Of a DNA stretch of 64,000 bases, positions 35,369 through 44,193 are shown piece after piece. The translations under genes were made by a program, and so were the position numbers. Location of the stretch: NCBI RefSeq assembly GCF_009827435.1, contig NZ_WTYM01000057.1, forward strand, positions 1-64,000, written 5' to 3'. This stretch comes from Croceibacterium salegens. GTDB lineage: Bacteria > Pseudomonadota > Alphaproteobacteria > Sphingomonadales > Sphingomonadaceae. Numbering within the stretch: the first letter of the stretch is position 1; every line of letters begins with the position of its first letter. Below the pieces are notes generated by a model. That model made no database searches. It was given only the letters and a program-made list of their open reading frames with translations, and was not told the origin of the DNA.

Positions 35369-36367
35369 TCATGCGCGCGTCGGCCTGCGGAACAGCTCCA
35401 ACTTGTCGAATGCCAATACCAATACAAATGTCGAACACGAATAAACATGGTAGCACAAATGCATGGCAATGGCTCCGATCGCGCGTCCGAACGAAATTCG
35501 TCGTACCAGAAGGCCAAAGAAACCGGAATTCAGAACGAGATACAAAGTCGTCAATGCGATTGTAGGGATCGCAAATAATGGTTGAAATAGACTAATTAAA
35601 AGCTGGATGATCAGAAGGACAGCGATTCCGGCCCTGACTCTTTCCGTGAGACTAACATTTAGATTCGAGCATGTAGTCTTCTCGGATACAATGATTCTCG
35701 CCCAAGGAAGAGCTCGGCGCGCCACATCGGTATGCCAAACACGCCAAAGGCTCCAGTCCTTGTAATGTTTAGCCAATGCTTCAGGAACAAGGCGAATTCT
35801 GTGTCCTGCGTTGATGATTCTAACTCCGAGTTCGATATCCTCAACGCTGGGGTACACGAACTTCTCGGCGTCAAATCCACCACAGGCCAAGAAGATATCT
35901 CGGCGAATTAGGCCGAGCCCCGACCAGAACGTAGTAGCGTCACGCAAACTATGCTGGTGCACATAGTGATGGCGAAGATTGGCGTAGAGGCTGGTTACCC
36001 GTTGCGATGATGGCGAATCGTCATAGGAGCCAAAAGCTGCGGCGGCGCCGTTGGCTTCGAGGTCTGCAATCAGCAGCTCTAGGCAAGTCGGGGAAACAAT
36101 TACATCGGCATCGACGAATAGTATGAATTCGGTCCGCGCAACCTTTACTGCTTCATTGCGGCCGTTGGCTGGCCCAAGCGGACGCCCTCGGTTGCGAATG
36201 ATCGTTGCGCCATATTTCTCAGCGATCTCCTCGGTACTGTCAGTCGCACCATCGCTGAATAGGATCACTTCTTCGACCGGATAGGTGAGTGAAGAAATTC
36301 CGTCCAAACAAGCAGGCAAAGTCGCTTCGGCATTGTAGGCTGGAATTACAATCGTGACACTGGTCAT
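35369..36367 (-). CDS. GT2 family glycosyltransferase with C-terminal membrane segments
   Basis: This inverting GT-A transferase shows VTIVIPAYNAEATLPACL, LFSDGATDST, FILFVDADVIVSPT (DxD-like), FGSYDD and YPSVEDIELGVRI with the catalytic acid region. Two or three hydrophobic helices at about 235-300 anchor it to the membrane. It has 332 aa. A GAGG site precedes the start. It lies 28 bp downstream of the UXS/FAD fusion gene on the same strand, so the two are an operon. The donor could be a sugar made by the fusion protein (inference). Confidence 0.88.
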   Translation of the reverse strand: MTSVTIVIPAYNAEATLPACLDGISSLTYPVEEVILFSDGATDSTEEIAEKYGATIIRNRGRPLGPANGRNEAVKVARTEFILFVDADVIVSPTCLELLIADLEANGAAAAFGSYDDSPSSQRVTSLYANLRHHYVHQHSLRDATTFWSGLGLIRRDIFLACGGFDAEKFVYPSVEDIELGVRIINAGHRIRLVPEALAKHYKDWSLWRVWHTDVARRALPWARIIVSEKTTCSNLNVSLTERVRAGIAVLLIIQLLISLFQPLFAIPTIALTTLYLVLNSGFFGLLVRRISFGRAIGAIAMHLCYHVYSCSTFVLVLAFDKLELFRRPTRA

Positions 36368-36395
36368 ACTCTATGCGCCTCCAGACATGATCTGT

Positions 36396-38834
36396 TTATG
36401 CCGCATCGGCCAATACTTTGGGGTTCCGTTCCTTCTCAGAAGAAACGGCTTCCTCATGGTATTCCTTGTCGACATTCACGGCCCAAAGGTCGTTGCTCCC
36501 GCCGAGAATATTGTCGGCAGCAAGCATCGCTGTCATCATCGAATGATCCTGATTGTTATATCTGTGCATTCCGTTGCGGCCGACCACTTGCAGATTCGGG
36601 ATCTCGGCTAGCCAGCCGCGGATCATGCCGAGCGCTTCTTGGTACTCTTCATCATAGACGGGATAGGCCTTGGGTTGGCGGATGATTGTGCCATCCACAA
36701 CCTGTCCAGGTTTGACGAGGCCCAGATATTCGAGTTCACGAGTAGCCTGTTCGATCAATTCCTCGCGGCTCTTCACCCAAAGGCTATCGCCCTCTTGGCA
36801 GAAATACTCCATGCCAATGCTGGCTTTAGTTGGATCCGGGACCATCGCTTCGGACCATGAACGGAAATTCTGAATGCGACCAACCTGTACATCAGGACTG
36901 TGGATGTAAATCCAATTGTCCGAGAATAAGTCCTTACCATCAATAATTAGAGTCACGATCAGGAAGTCGCGATAGCGCAGCTTTCTCGCGGCTTCCTGGA
37001 TGGCGGAAGGCGCGGGCGGAACCATGTTGAGTATCAAATCGGTGATAGGCATTGACGAGATAAATTGGTCCGCTTCAATCCGATAAGTAGCATGCTGTGG
37101 GTCGTCTGCCTGTATGATCTCAATGGCCTTCACGCGATGCCCGTCTCGAATGATCCGATGCACTTCGGCGTTCATTCGCACTTCGCCACCCTTGCTGATC
37201 ACCGCGTCGCGGAAGGCTTCCCACATCATTCCAGGACCTAGGCGCGGATAGTCAAACTCTTCGATCAAACTCGTCGTGTCGTTGGCGCCCGTGAATGCAT
37301 TCAAGACTGCCTTGCGAAGCGAAAGATTCTTGATCCGCTGAGCCGCCCAGTCCGCTCGGATGTCAGTGCATGGCATGCCCCACACTTTCTCTGTGTATGA
37401 TTTAAAGAAGTGCATGAACAAGCGGCTGCCGAAACGATTTGTCACCCACTGTTGAAAGTTATCTTCTACTGAGTAAGGGCGGTATTTCCATTTTAGGTAA
37501 CTCAATAGGATGCGAAAAGATTCATATACTCCAATATTACTGAGCGCATTAAACACCTTGAGCGGGTATGCGTAGAATTTACCGTTATAAAAGATCCGAC
37601 TTTGCCGTGGGCGTTTGAGGAATCCCTCGGTTAGAACTTCACGCCACAGAGCTTCTACAGGCTTGACCTTGGTAAAGAAGCGATGACCGCCGATGTCGAA
37701 ACGGTAACCTTTATATTCTTCCGTTCGAGCGATCCCGCCGACTTTGCTCGACGCTTCAAAAACGATCGGATGGTGATTGTTGCTGTATTTTAGTAGACTA
37801 TAAGCAGCAGTAAGGCCCGCTGGACCACCGCCAATTATCGCGACGGTTTCTTGGTGCGGATCTGCCAGCGTCTTGGAGATGCCGCGTACATTGCGCATGC
37901 GCCCACGAAACCATGAAACGGTGTCGGCGAGCCCCACAGCAGGCGCAACCTTTGGATCCCAACCAAGCAATTTGCGGGCGCAGGAGATGTCAGGTCGCCG
38001 CAGCCTAGAATCGTCATTTCGAGCGTCCTCGTGAATGAAACGCGAGGGTGAGTCCGTAATCCCAACGACCAGCTCGGCCAACTCCTCAACAGTCAGTTCT
38101 GTTGGATTGCCCACGTTCACCGGTCCAATACCCGCCGTTTCACAGTTCATCAGCCGCATCAGAGCTTCAACGGTGTCTGAAACGAAGCAAAATGAGCGAG
38201 TTTGTGATCCGGTGCCGTGAATGGTTAGCGGATCGCCAACGAGCGCCTGGGTAATGAATCTTGGTATCACACGCCCATCATCTATGGCCATTCGGGGGCC
38301 ATAGGTGTTGAAGATTCGAGCAATCCGCACATCCACGCCGTGGACCAACCGATAGTCGTAGCATGCGGTTTCTGCTGCGCGCTTGCCTTCGTCATAGCAA
38401 GAGCGTGGACCGATGCAGCTTACCGAACCAACATAACTTTCGGGCTGTGGATGGACTAAAGGGTCACCATATACCCTGCTCGTCGAAGCCTGGAGTAGGC
38501 GAGCGTTCTGCGATACACAGTATTCGAGAAGATTGAGAGTACCAATGATGTTGGTGCGCAGCGTCCCTATTGGGTCCATTTGGTAGCACTTGGGCGTCGC
38601 CGGGCATGCCAGATTATAGATTTGGTCGAACTCCAATTCTGCCAATTCTGGAAGCGCTTCGCGAACATCACCTTCAATAAATTGGTATCCGGGGAAGCCG
38701 CGCGCGTGGCCGAGATTAGAACGTGAGCCAGTCTGGAGATTGTCCAAGCACCAGACTTGGTCACCATTCTTCAGCAAGGCATCGACAAGGTGCGATCCCA
38801 GAAACCCAGCCCCGCCTGCTACCAAGATCCGCAT
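36396..38834 (-). CDS. Fusion: UXS-like NDP-sugar epimerase/decarboxylase plus FAD-dependent oxidoreductase
   Basis: One uninterrupted 812-codon frame. Residues 1-310 are a short-chain NDP-sugar enzyme closest to UDP-glucuronate decarboxylase: [10 protein letters not shown] at 7-16, Tyr147/Lys151 in YDEGK, NTYGPRMAIDDGRVIPRFI and RRPDI. The motif STSE is STSR here (Arg120), losing the Glu that is essential in ArnA decarboxylase, so another reaction such as epimerisation or an inactive role is possible. From about 325 a second Rossmann domain begins (VAIIGGGPAGLTAAYSLL), with FDIGGHRFF, YTEKVWGM, and near the end KAYPVYDEEY and GRNGMHRYNNQDHSM. This is an FAD oxidoreductase of the protoporphyrinogen-oxidase/UDP-galactopyranose-mutase-like group. 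A good AGGGGG site precedes the start. An internal ATG at 37898 lacks such a site. Confidence 0.88.
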   Translation of the reverse strand: MRILVAGGAGFLGSHLVDALLKNGDQVWCLDNLQTGSRSNLGHARGFPGYQFIEGDVREALPELAELEFDQIYNLACPATPKCYQMDPIGTLRTNIIGTLNLLEYCVSQNARLLQASTSRVYGDPLVHPQPESYVGSVSCIGPRSCYDEGKRAAETACYDYRLVHGVDVRIARIFNTYGPRMAIDDGRVIPRFITQALVGDPLTIHGTGSQTRSFCFVSDTVEALMRLMNCETAGIGPVNVGNPTELTVEELAELVVGITDSPSRFIHEDARNDDSRLRRPDISCARKLLGWDPKVAPAVGLADTVSWFRGRMRNVRGISKTLADPHQETVAIIGGGPAGLTAAYSLLKYSNNHHPIVFEASSKVGGIARTEEYKGYRFDIGGHRFFTKVKPVEALWREVLTEGFLKRPRQSRIFYNGKFYAYPLKVFNALSNIGVYESFRILLSYLKWKYRPYSVEDNFQQWVTNRFGSRLFMHFFKSYTEKVWGMPCTDIRADWAAQRIKNLSLRKAVLNAFTGANDTTSLIEEFDYPRLGPGMMWEAFRDAVISKGGEVRMNAEVHRIIRDGHRVKAIEIIQADDPQHATYRIEADQFISSMPITDLILNMVPPAPSAIQEAARKLRYRDFLIVTLIIDGKDLFSDNWIYIHSPDVQVGRIQNFRSWSEAMVPDPTKASIGMEYFCQEGDSLWVKSREELIEQATRELEYLGLVKPGQVVDGTIIRQPKAYPVYDEEYQEALGMIRGWLAEIPNLQVVGRNGMHRYNNQDHSMMTAMLAADNILGGSNDLWAVNVDKEYHEEAVSSEKERNPKVLADAA

Positions 38835-39351
38835 TTATGCCCCCTGAGAAAATGGTTGGTACCGCGAGTAACCATTACACCTAATCATCGTTGGTGACTT
38901 AGGTCCTCTATTCCGCGACCAGGAAGTCGTTCTTCAATTGCGAATCATGTGCCTTCCTTAACCTGATTATTTAAATGGGGCGGTCAATCGGTACAAGCGA
39001 TCGAGGGCCCGACCGCTGCTCGCGTGCCAATACGGGACAGCGTCTGACCAGTTGAAGACCCAGTGCTATCTGGATGATAGCCATCTATGCAGTATCAATT
39101 GACCGCATTTGGTCACTTCAAATATGGGTTATTAAAGTCCTTCTTGCGATTTTTTGCCAATAGGACATCGTGGGCACGCAGCGTCGATGATCACATGTCT
39201 GGGAATGCCACGCAATCGCGCCCAAAAAAATCGTTGCTGGAAATACTCTCAGAACAAAAGAGTTCTGATTGCTATTCAAAAGAGATTGCCATTGAATTGG
39301 TTGAGGTTACTAAATGCAATTAGCATCCAAGCCGAAATGAGGGGTGAATTC
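38835..39351. other. Divergent promoter region between the two polysaccharide gene groups
   Basis: About 515 bp between the divergent fusion gene and the 12-gene operon. No gene is supported. A perfect inverted repeat GCTATC-TGGAT-GATAGC lies at 39065-39081. Sequence upstream of the GT2 start is AT-rich and likely contains the operon promoter, but no confident -35/-10 pair was assigned. Confidence 0.5.
39065..39081. repeat. Small perfect inverted repeat upstream of the 12-gene operon
   Basis: GCTATC (39065-39070) and GATAGC (39076-39081) with a 5-bp spacer lie about 270 bp before the operon's first gene. A possible regulator site; short enough to occur by chance. Confidence 0.35.
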
Positions 39352-40284
39352 GTGAATATTATCAGCGAAAATACCACAAAAGGCCATGGGGGGCGTGAGG
39401 AGGGTGGTGGGCAGCATCCGCTGCTTTCGGTTGTTATTCCAGCATTCAATGAGGAAAGAGCTGTAGGTGCAACTATAGTCCAACTTCGCGATTGCCTCGC
39501 CAACGCGGGTATCGCCCATGAGATTGTCGTAATTGATGATGGTTCGACGGACGAGACTTGCACTTGCGCGCAATCGGCAGGGGCGAACGTTGTTCGCATG
39601 CCGCAGAACGGCGGCTATGGCCGCGCTTTGAAGGCGGGTATCGCAGTTAGCGAGGGCGCACTACTTGCCATTATCGATGCAGACGGAACCTATCCGGCTG
39701 AAAGGCTTCCAGCAATGGTCGAGCTTTCTCGCTATAATGATATGGTTGTGGGTGATCGGGGTGTAGCCATGCAGGGCGTGCCGCTTCTTCGCCGGCCGGC
39801 TAAGTTTATGCTTAACAATGTTGCCAGCCTATTAGCAGGCCACCGAATTTCGGACCTAAATTCTGGGCTGCGAGTATTTCAGCGCCCGGCACTTGAAAGA
39901 TTTCTATATTTGCTCCCGAATGGCTTTTCGTTCACGACCACGATTACAATGTGCATGCTCGCCTCGGGACACCGGGTGGCCTATCTGCCCATCGTTTACG
40001 CCAAGCGGATCGGCACCTCGAAGATTCGCGCGACCGATTTCTTCCGCTTCATGACGCTGGTATTCCGCCTGACTGTCTACTTCCAGCCGCTGAGGGTGTT
40101 CATGCCGGTAGCGATGCTGCTGTTCGCGATCGGGATCGGAAAGGGCATTTACGACATCTTTCTCGACAATCTGTCGGAGACGGCGGTGCTAGGCGTGCTC
40201 GGCGGCATCATGGTATGGTCGCTTGGTATGATCGCCGATATGATCGCCCGGATGCAATTGGGCCCGGACCGGCGCGGCAGGTAA
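39352..40284 (+). CDS. GT2 polyprenol-phosphate sugar synthase-like transferase
   Basis: This GT2 protein of the dolichol/undecaprenyl-phosphate-sugar synthase type would make a lipid-P-sugar for the GT39 enzyme of the same operon. It shows LSVVIPAFNEERAVGATI, IVVIDDGSTDET, LLAIIDADGTYP (DxD) and SDLNSGLRVFQR. Two C-terminal TM helices (about 235-290) match the DPM1-like type with anchors. GTG 39352 is chosen because GAGGGGTGA lies at the right distance; ATG 39337 is an alternative without a site. Base composition changes inside the gene near 39,950: the 5' two thirds resemble the AT-richer left region, the 3' third the GC-rich operon. Confidence 0.85.
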   Translation: MNIISENTTKGHGGREEGGGQHPLLSVVIPAFNEERAVGATIVQLRDCLANAGIAHEIVVIDDGSTDETCTCAQSAGANVVRMPQNGGYGRALKAGIAVSEGALLAIIDADGTYPAERLPAMVELSRYNDMVVGDRGVAMQGVPLLRRPAKFMLNNVASLLAGHRISDLNSGLRVFQRPALERFLYLLPNGFSFTTTITMCMLASGHRVAYLPIVYAKRIGTSKIRATDFFRFMTLVFRLTVYFQPLRVFMPVAMLLFAIGIGKGIYDIFLDNLSETAVLGVLGGIMVWSLGMIADMIARMQLGPDRRGR

Positions 40285-40285
40285 T

Positions 40286-41269
40286 ATGACGGTATTCAGT
40301 GGAATGCGCAACCGGGCCTTTCTATCCCGCGGGGTGCGGGTGCTTGGCAGCGCTTTGGCGTTGTTCCTCATCTTCAATTTCGTATCCATGGGCGATGTGT
40401 GGGAGGGGTTCCGGCGGCTCCCGCTGCCAGTCTGGCTGGCGGCGTTGGTGCTGTTCCTTGCGGGCCATGCGCTGTCCGCCGCCAAATGGGCCCTGCTAAT
40501 CGACGCACGCCTGCCCTTCGGGAGGATCTTTCGCGCGCATCTGGCGGGGTTGGCGGCAAATCTGGCGCTGCCAGGCGTCGCGGGCGGAGATGTCGTGCGT
40601 GCTGGGCTTGTCTACAATTTGGTGCCCGAAAAGGGCCGGCTCGCGGCGGGTTCCTTAGCCGACAGGCTGATCGACACCCTCGCGCTGCTGTTGATCACGC
40701 TTGCCGGGGCTTGGGCGCTGTGGGGAGGAGCGGTTAGCTTCATTGCTGTCGCGTGGCGACTCGCTGCGATCGCACTCCCCGTGGGGGCGTTATTGCTCGC
40801 TACCGCGCGGTTCGAGCGATTCTGGCCGCGCCATTTCGCCGAATACCGGTCCAGGCCGATCCGCCTCGCCGCCAAGCTCGCCAATGCCTGCGCTCAGCTG
40901 GCAGCAGAGCCGTGGCGGCTCGTCGCCTGTCTGGCGATATCGCTCGCGGTCCAGACGCTTTTCGTGGCGATCAATGCGCAGATCGCGGGCTATCTCGACT
41001 TGCAGATCGCGTTTGCCGGCTGGGCCTATGCCTGGGCCGGAGCGAAGATCGTTGCGATCCTGCCGATCAGCCTCGGCGGGCTCGGAGTGCGCGAGGGGAC
41101 GATGGCGATGATGCTGCAGCCGCATGGCGGATCGCCGCGGGGAGTCGTCGCCACGGGGCTCCTTTGGCAGACGATCCTCTATGCGAGCGGCGTTCTCGGC
41201 CTGTTGGTCCAGACGCTAGCCGAGCGCCCCGCCGCCGCAGCCGAGCCGGCGCCCCAGGAGCCTGCATGA
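40286..41269 (+). CDS. LPG-synthase TM family (UPF0104-like) membrane protein
   Basis: This 327-aa protein has about 8 hydrophobic segments and the lysylphosphatidylglycerol-synthase TM region signature. Signature blocks are LAGHALSAAKWALLI, GVAGGDVVRAGLV, GSLADRLIDTLALLL and LPISLGGLGVREGTM. The family lacks the aminoacyl transferase domain here. Stand-alone members are frequent in glycan loci and are thought of as flippase-like or lipid-handling proteins; the function is unproven. It begins 1 bp after the GT2 stop and its stop overlaps the next start, so it is within a compact operon. Confidence 0.85.
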   Translation: MTVFSGMRNRAFLSRGVRVLGSALALFLIFNFVSMGDVWEGFRRLPLPVWLAALVLFLAGHALSAAKWALLIDARLPFGRIFRAHLAGLAANLALPGVAGGDVVRAGLVYNLVPEKGRLAAGSLADRLIDTLALLLITLAGAWALWGGAVSFIAVAWRLAAIALPVGALLLATARFERFWPRHFAEYRSRPIRLAAKLANACAQLAAEPWRLVACLAISLAVQTLFVAINAQIAGYLDLQIAFAGWAYAWAGAKIVAILPISLGGLGVREGTMAMMLQPHGGSPRGVVATGLLWQTILYASGVLGLLVQTLAERPAAAAEPAPQEPA

Positions 41270-42696
41270 TGGTTGCAACCGGAAAGCCCAGGGCGCTGAT
41301 TCTCGGCGCAGGCCCTGCAGGTGTCGGTGCTGCCGCGATGCTGTGCGAAAGCGGCAAGGCGAGCGTGAAAGTTCTTGAACGCGCCGACCGCGTAGGAGGA
41401 AATTCGAGCAGCTTCCTGCTCGAAGGCGTGCATTGCGATTTCGGCAGCCATCGGCTGCACCCGGCGAGCGACCCGCAGATCCTGGCGATGATCAAAGATG
41501 CGGTGGGCGATGATTTGCTCTGGCGCCCACGCCATGGCCGCATCTTGCTGAAGGGCGCGTGGATCCATTTCCCGCTCAAGCCCCTCGACCTGTTGCTACG
41601 CATGCCCAAGACTTTTGCCGCGCGGCTGCTGTTCGACATGGGCGCCAAGCCGCTGCGCAAGGAGGCGAAGCCCGAAACCTTTGCCTCAGTGCTGCACAAG
41701 GGGCTCGGCCCGACTCTGTGCGAAGGGTTCTATTATCCCTACATGAAGAAGTTGTGGGCGCTCGATCCAAAGGATCTGGCGGTCACGCTCGCCAAAAGGC
41801 GAATTTCGGGCAGTTCGATCGGCAAGATAATTGGCAAGGTTCTCGGTCAGATCCCGGGTCTGAAGAAGCCGACCGCGGGCGGGTTCTATTATCCGCGTAA
41901 GGGATTTGGCCAGATTTGCGAGGCGCTGAAGGCGAAGGCCGAGTCGCGCGGCGCGAAATACGAGCTCGAAACCTCGGTGAACGCAATCGAACACGAAGGT
42001 GGTCGGGTAATCGCGGTGCGCCATGCGAGGGACGGCATTGAATTGCGCGAAGAGGCCGATGTGATCTGGTCAACGCTGCCGATCACGCATCTCGCGCGGA
42101 TGATGCAGCCCGCTGCGCCTGCCAAAGTGCTGCAGGCCTGCGACGCGATCCGCTATCGCGGCATGATCCTGATTTATCTGGTGCTTGAGCAAGACCAGTT
42201 CACCGAATATGACGCGCATTATTTCCCCGAGCTTTCGGTACCGATCTCACGCCTGTCCGAGCCGAAAAACTATTCGGCGACGAGCGAACCCAAAGGGCTG
42301 ACCGTGCTTTGCGCGGAACTGCCCTGCGATCCGGCCGAGGATTTGTGGGCGCTGGATGATGATGCGTTGGGCGCCAGGCTAGTCGAGTGGCTGAGCGCGG
42401 CGGGCCTGCCGATGACCACGAAGGTCAAGCGCACGGTCACACGGCGGCTGGGGCAGGCCTATCCGGTCTATGACCGCGACTTCGAAAGGCACTTCAAGCT
42501 GATCGACGACTGGATCGGCGGCATCGAAGGCCTGCTGACCTTCGGACGGCAGGGCCTGTTCGCGCACGATAACACCCACCACGCAATGGCCATGGCCGAA
42601 GGCGCGGTCGACTGCCTGCGCCCGGACGGCAGCTTCGACCATGCAAAATGGGCCGAATACCGCGCCGTCTTCGAGCATCACGTGGTGGAGGATTGA
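41266..42696 (+). CDS. FAD-dependent oxidoreductase (UGM/PPO-like)
   Basis: A 476-aa flavoprotein with the dinucleotide fold ALILGAGPAGVGAAAML at about 12-28. It also has FGSHRLHPASDP, GFYYPYMKKLW, VIWSTLPITHL, and near the C-terminus QAYPVYDRDFERHF and GRQGLFAHDNTHHAM. It is related to the C-terminal half of the epimerase fusion protein, sharing the AYPVYD and GR-x-G...H-x-M motifs. The group includes UDP-galactopyranose mutase and desaturase-like enzymes. Expected to act on a sugar nucleotide or lipid-linked sugar. The start is the ATG overlapping the previous stop. The same frame is open far upstream but that part is a shadow of the membrane-protein gene. Confidence 0.85.
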   Translation: MMVATGKPRALILGAGPAGVGAAAMLCESGKASVKVLERADRVGGNSSSFLLEGVHCDFGSHRLHPASDPQILAMIKDAVGDDLLWRPRHGRILLKGAWIHFPLKPLDLLLRMPKTFAARLLFDMGAKPLRKEAKPETFASVLHKGLGPTLCEGFYYPYMKKLWALDPKDLAVTLAKRRISGSSIGKIIGKVLGQIPGLKKPTAGGFYYPRKGFGQICEALKAKAESRGAKYELETSVNAIEHEGGRVIAVRHARDGIELREEADVIWSTLPITHLARMMQPAAPAKVLQACDAIRYRGMILIYLVLEQDQFTEYDAHYFPELSVPISRLSEPKNYSATSEPKGLTVLCAELPCDPAEDLWALDDDALGARLVEWLSAAGLPMTTKVKRTVTRRLGQAYPVYDRDFERHFKLIDDWIGGIEGLLTFGRQGLFAHDNTHHAMAMAEGAVDCLRPDGSFDHAKWAEYRAVFEHHVVED

Positions 42697-42697
42697 G

Positions 42698-43456
42698 ATG
42701 GTTGACGCCGAGCGCCTTCCGGTGCTGACCTTTCATTCGATCTCGGAGGCGGCGGGGCCGACGAGCATTCCGCCTGGCACATTCGCGATGCAGATGCAGG
42801 CACTTGCCGATGCGGGCTTTACGAGCTGCACGATGGCCGAATATGCGGCGTGGCATGCTGGACAGGGGAACGGCGAACGGCGCTTACTGATCACCTTCGA
42901 TGATGCCTTTTGTGATTTCGCCGAGGCGGCCGCGCCGATCATGCGGCGACATGGCTTCGCCGCGACCGTGTTCGTGCCGACCGCGCTGGTGGGATCGCCC
43001 GAGGCCTGGGCCGGAGCGAACAGTCCCGCGCGCAAGCTGTTGGACTGGGACGCGATCCGCGCGCTCCAAGCCGAAGGCTTCGAGTTCGGTTCGCACAGTC
43101 GCACCCACGCCTATCTGCCGAAGCTCCCGCAGCAAGAGCGTGAGTGTGAGATCGCTGATAGCGCCGCCGAACTGAGTGCTGCGACAGGCCGTCCCGCCGA
43201 GGCCTTCGCTGCGCCCTATGGGGCGGTGGATGCGGAGACGGTGGCTCTGATCGCCCGACATTATCCGATCGCCTTTGGCACGCGGTTTGATGTCAGCCGT
43301 CGGGAGGAAGCGAGGCACGATATTCCGCGGCTCGACATGCACTATTTCCGCAGCGAAGCCACCTGGCGCGGCTTCCTCGCAGGGGATCGCGGTTATTTCA
43401 CGGTGCGGCGGGCCCTGCGCGCCGTGCGCGGCGCAGCGCGGAAGCTTGCTGCATGA
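42698..43456 (+). CDS. Polysaccharide deacetylase (NodB/CE4 family)
   Basis: This metal-dependent deacetylase acts on N- or O-acetyl groups of a glycan or lipid-linked sugar. Motif 1 is TFDD (66-69), with the catalytic base and metal Asp; motif 2 is HSRTH (133-137); motif 3 is AAPYG. It has 252 aa and no signal peptide, so it is probably cytoplasmic and acts on a precursor rather than on the finished polymer. The ATG lies one base after the preceding stop with a GGAGGATTGAG site. It overlaps the next gene by ATGA. Confidence 0.88.
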   Translation: MVDAERLPVLTFHSISEAAGPTSIPPGTFAMQMQALADAGFTSCTMAEYAAWHAGQGNGERRLLITFDDAFCDFAEAAAPIMRRHGFAATVFVPTALVGSPEAWAGANSPARKLLDWDAIRALQAEGFEFGSHSRTHAYLPKLPQQERECEIADSAAELSAATGRPAEAFAAPYGAVDAETVALIARHYPIAFGTRFDVSRREEARHDIPRLDMHYFRSEATWRGFLAGDRGYFTVRRALRAVRGAARKLAA

Positions 43457-44193
43457 GTAGCCTGAGGTATCTGCTCTCGCCCGCAACGCGCGCGCGCATC
43501 GGCGCCTTCCGTCGCAAATACGACCTGCACTGGCCGCGCCGTGGCAGCGTGAGCTTCGGCGACCTGCGTTGCGTGTCGCCGATTAGCAAGAGCTTTGGCT
43601 TGGATCGCGGCCAGGCGATCGACCGCTATTACATCGAGGCATTCCTTGCCGCGAACAGCGCGCGGATTGCCGGACGCGTGCTCGAACTCGGCGATCCCTG
43701 TTATACGCAGAAATTCGGCGGAGACCGGGTGACGCAGTCCGACGTCCTGCATGTCGTCGCCGGAAATCCGGCGGCGACGATCATCGCCGATCTTGGCGAC
43801 GCGCCGCATATCCCCGACGACAGCTTCGACTGCATCATCTTCACCCAGACTCTGCAAATGATCTACGATATGGGCGCGACGTTACGCACCCTGAACCGGA
43901 TCACGAAGCCGGGCGGAAGCGTGCTCATCACTACGGCCGGCATCGCCAAGGTTGGTCGCCGCCTCGGCCGCGATGACTGGGGCGAATATTGGCGGCATAC
44001 GGCGCAGGGGCTGGAAGCACAGGTGAAGGAATTCTTTCCCGGCGCTGATGCGGATGTGGTCAACTACGGCAATGTCCTTTCTGCCTGTGCGTTTCTGCAA
44101 GGCCTAGCGAGCGACGAACTGGAGCCTTTCGAGCTTGATTATGTTGATGAGGATTTCGAGGTGATCATCGCAGCGAGGGTGATACCGCGATGA
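43453..44193 (+). CDS. Class I SAM-dependent methyltransferase
   Basis: A 246-aa protein with a Rossmann-like SAM domain. Motif I is degenerate (GRVLELGDPCYTQKF), followed by DSFDCIIFTQTLQMIYD and TKPGGSVLITTAGI, typical of the Methyltransf_11 group. The N-terminus (LRYLLSPATRARIG) has no TM. It likely methylates a sugar of the lipid-linked glycan; the substrate is unknown. Start and stop overlap both neighbours by 4 bp. Confidence 0.83.
   Translation: MSSLRYLLSPATRARIGAFRRKYDLHWPRRGSVSFGDLRCVSPISKSFGLDRGQAIDRYYIEAFLAANSARIAGRVLELGDPCYTQKFGGDRVTQSDVLHVVAGNPAATIIADLGDAPHIPDDSFDCIIFTQTLQMIYDMGATLRTLNRITKPGGSVLITTAGIAKVGRRLGRDDWGEYWRHTAQGLEAQVKEFFPGADADVVNYGNVLSACAFLQGLASDELEPFELDYVDEDFEVIIAARVIPR

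Noticed and set aside
36670-36873. Short plus-strand frames antisense to the fusion gene
   Set aside because: They lie within the FAD-oxidoreductase half, which has clear motifs on the minus strand.
40753-41265. Upstream extension of the FAD oxidoreductase frame
   Set aside because: The frame is open because of high GC on the other reading frame of the membrane-protein gene; there is no homology to oxidoreductases before the ATG at 41266.
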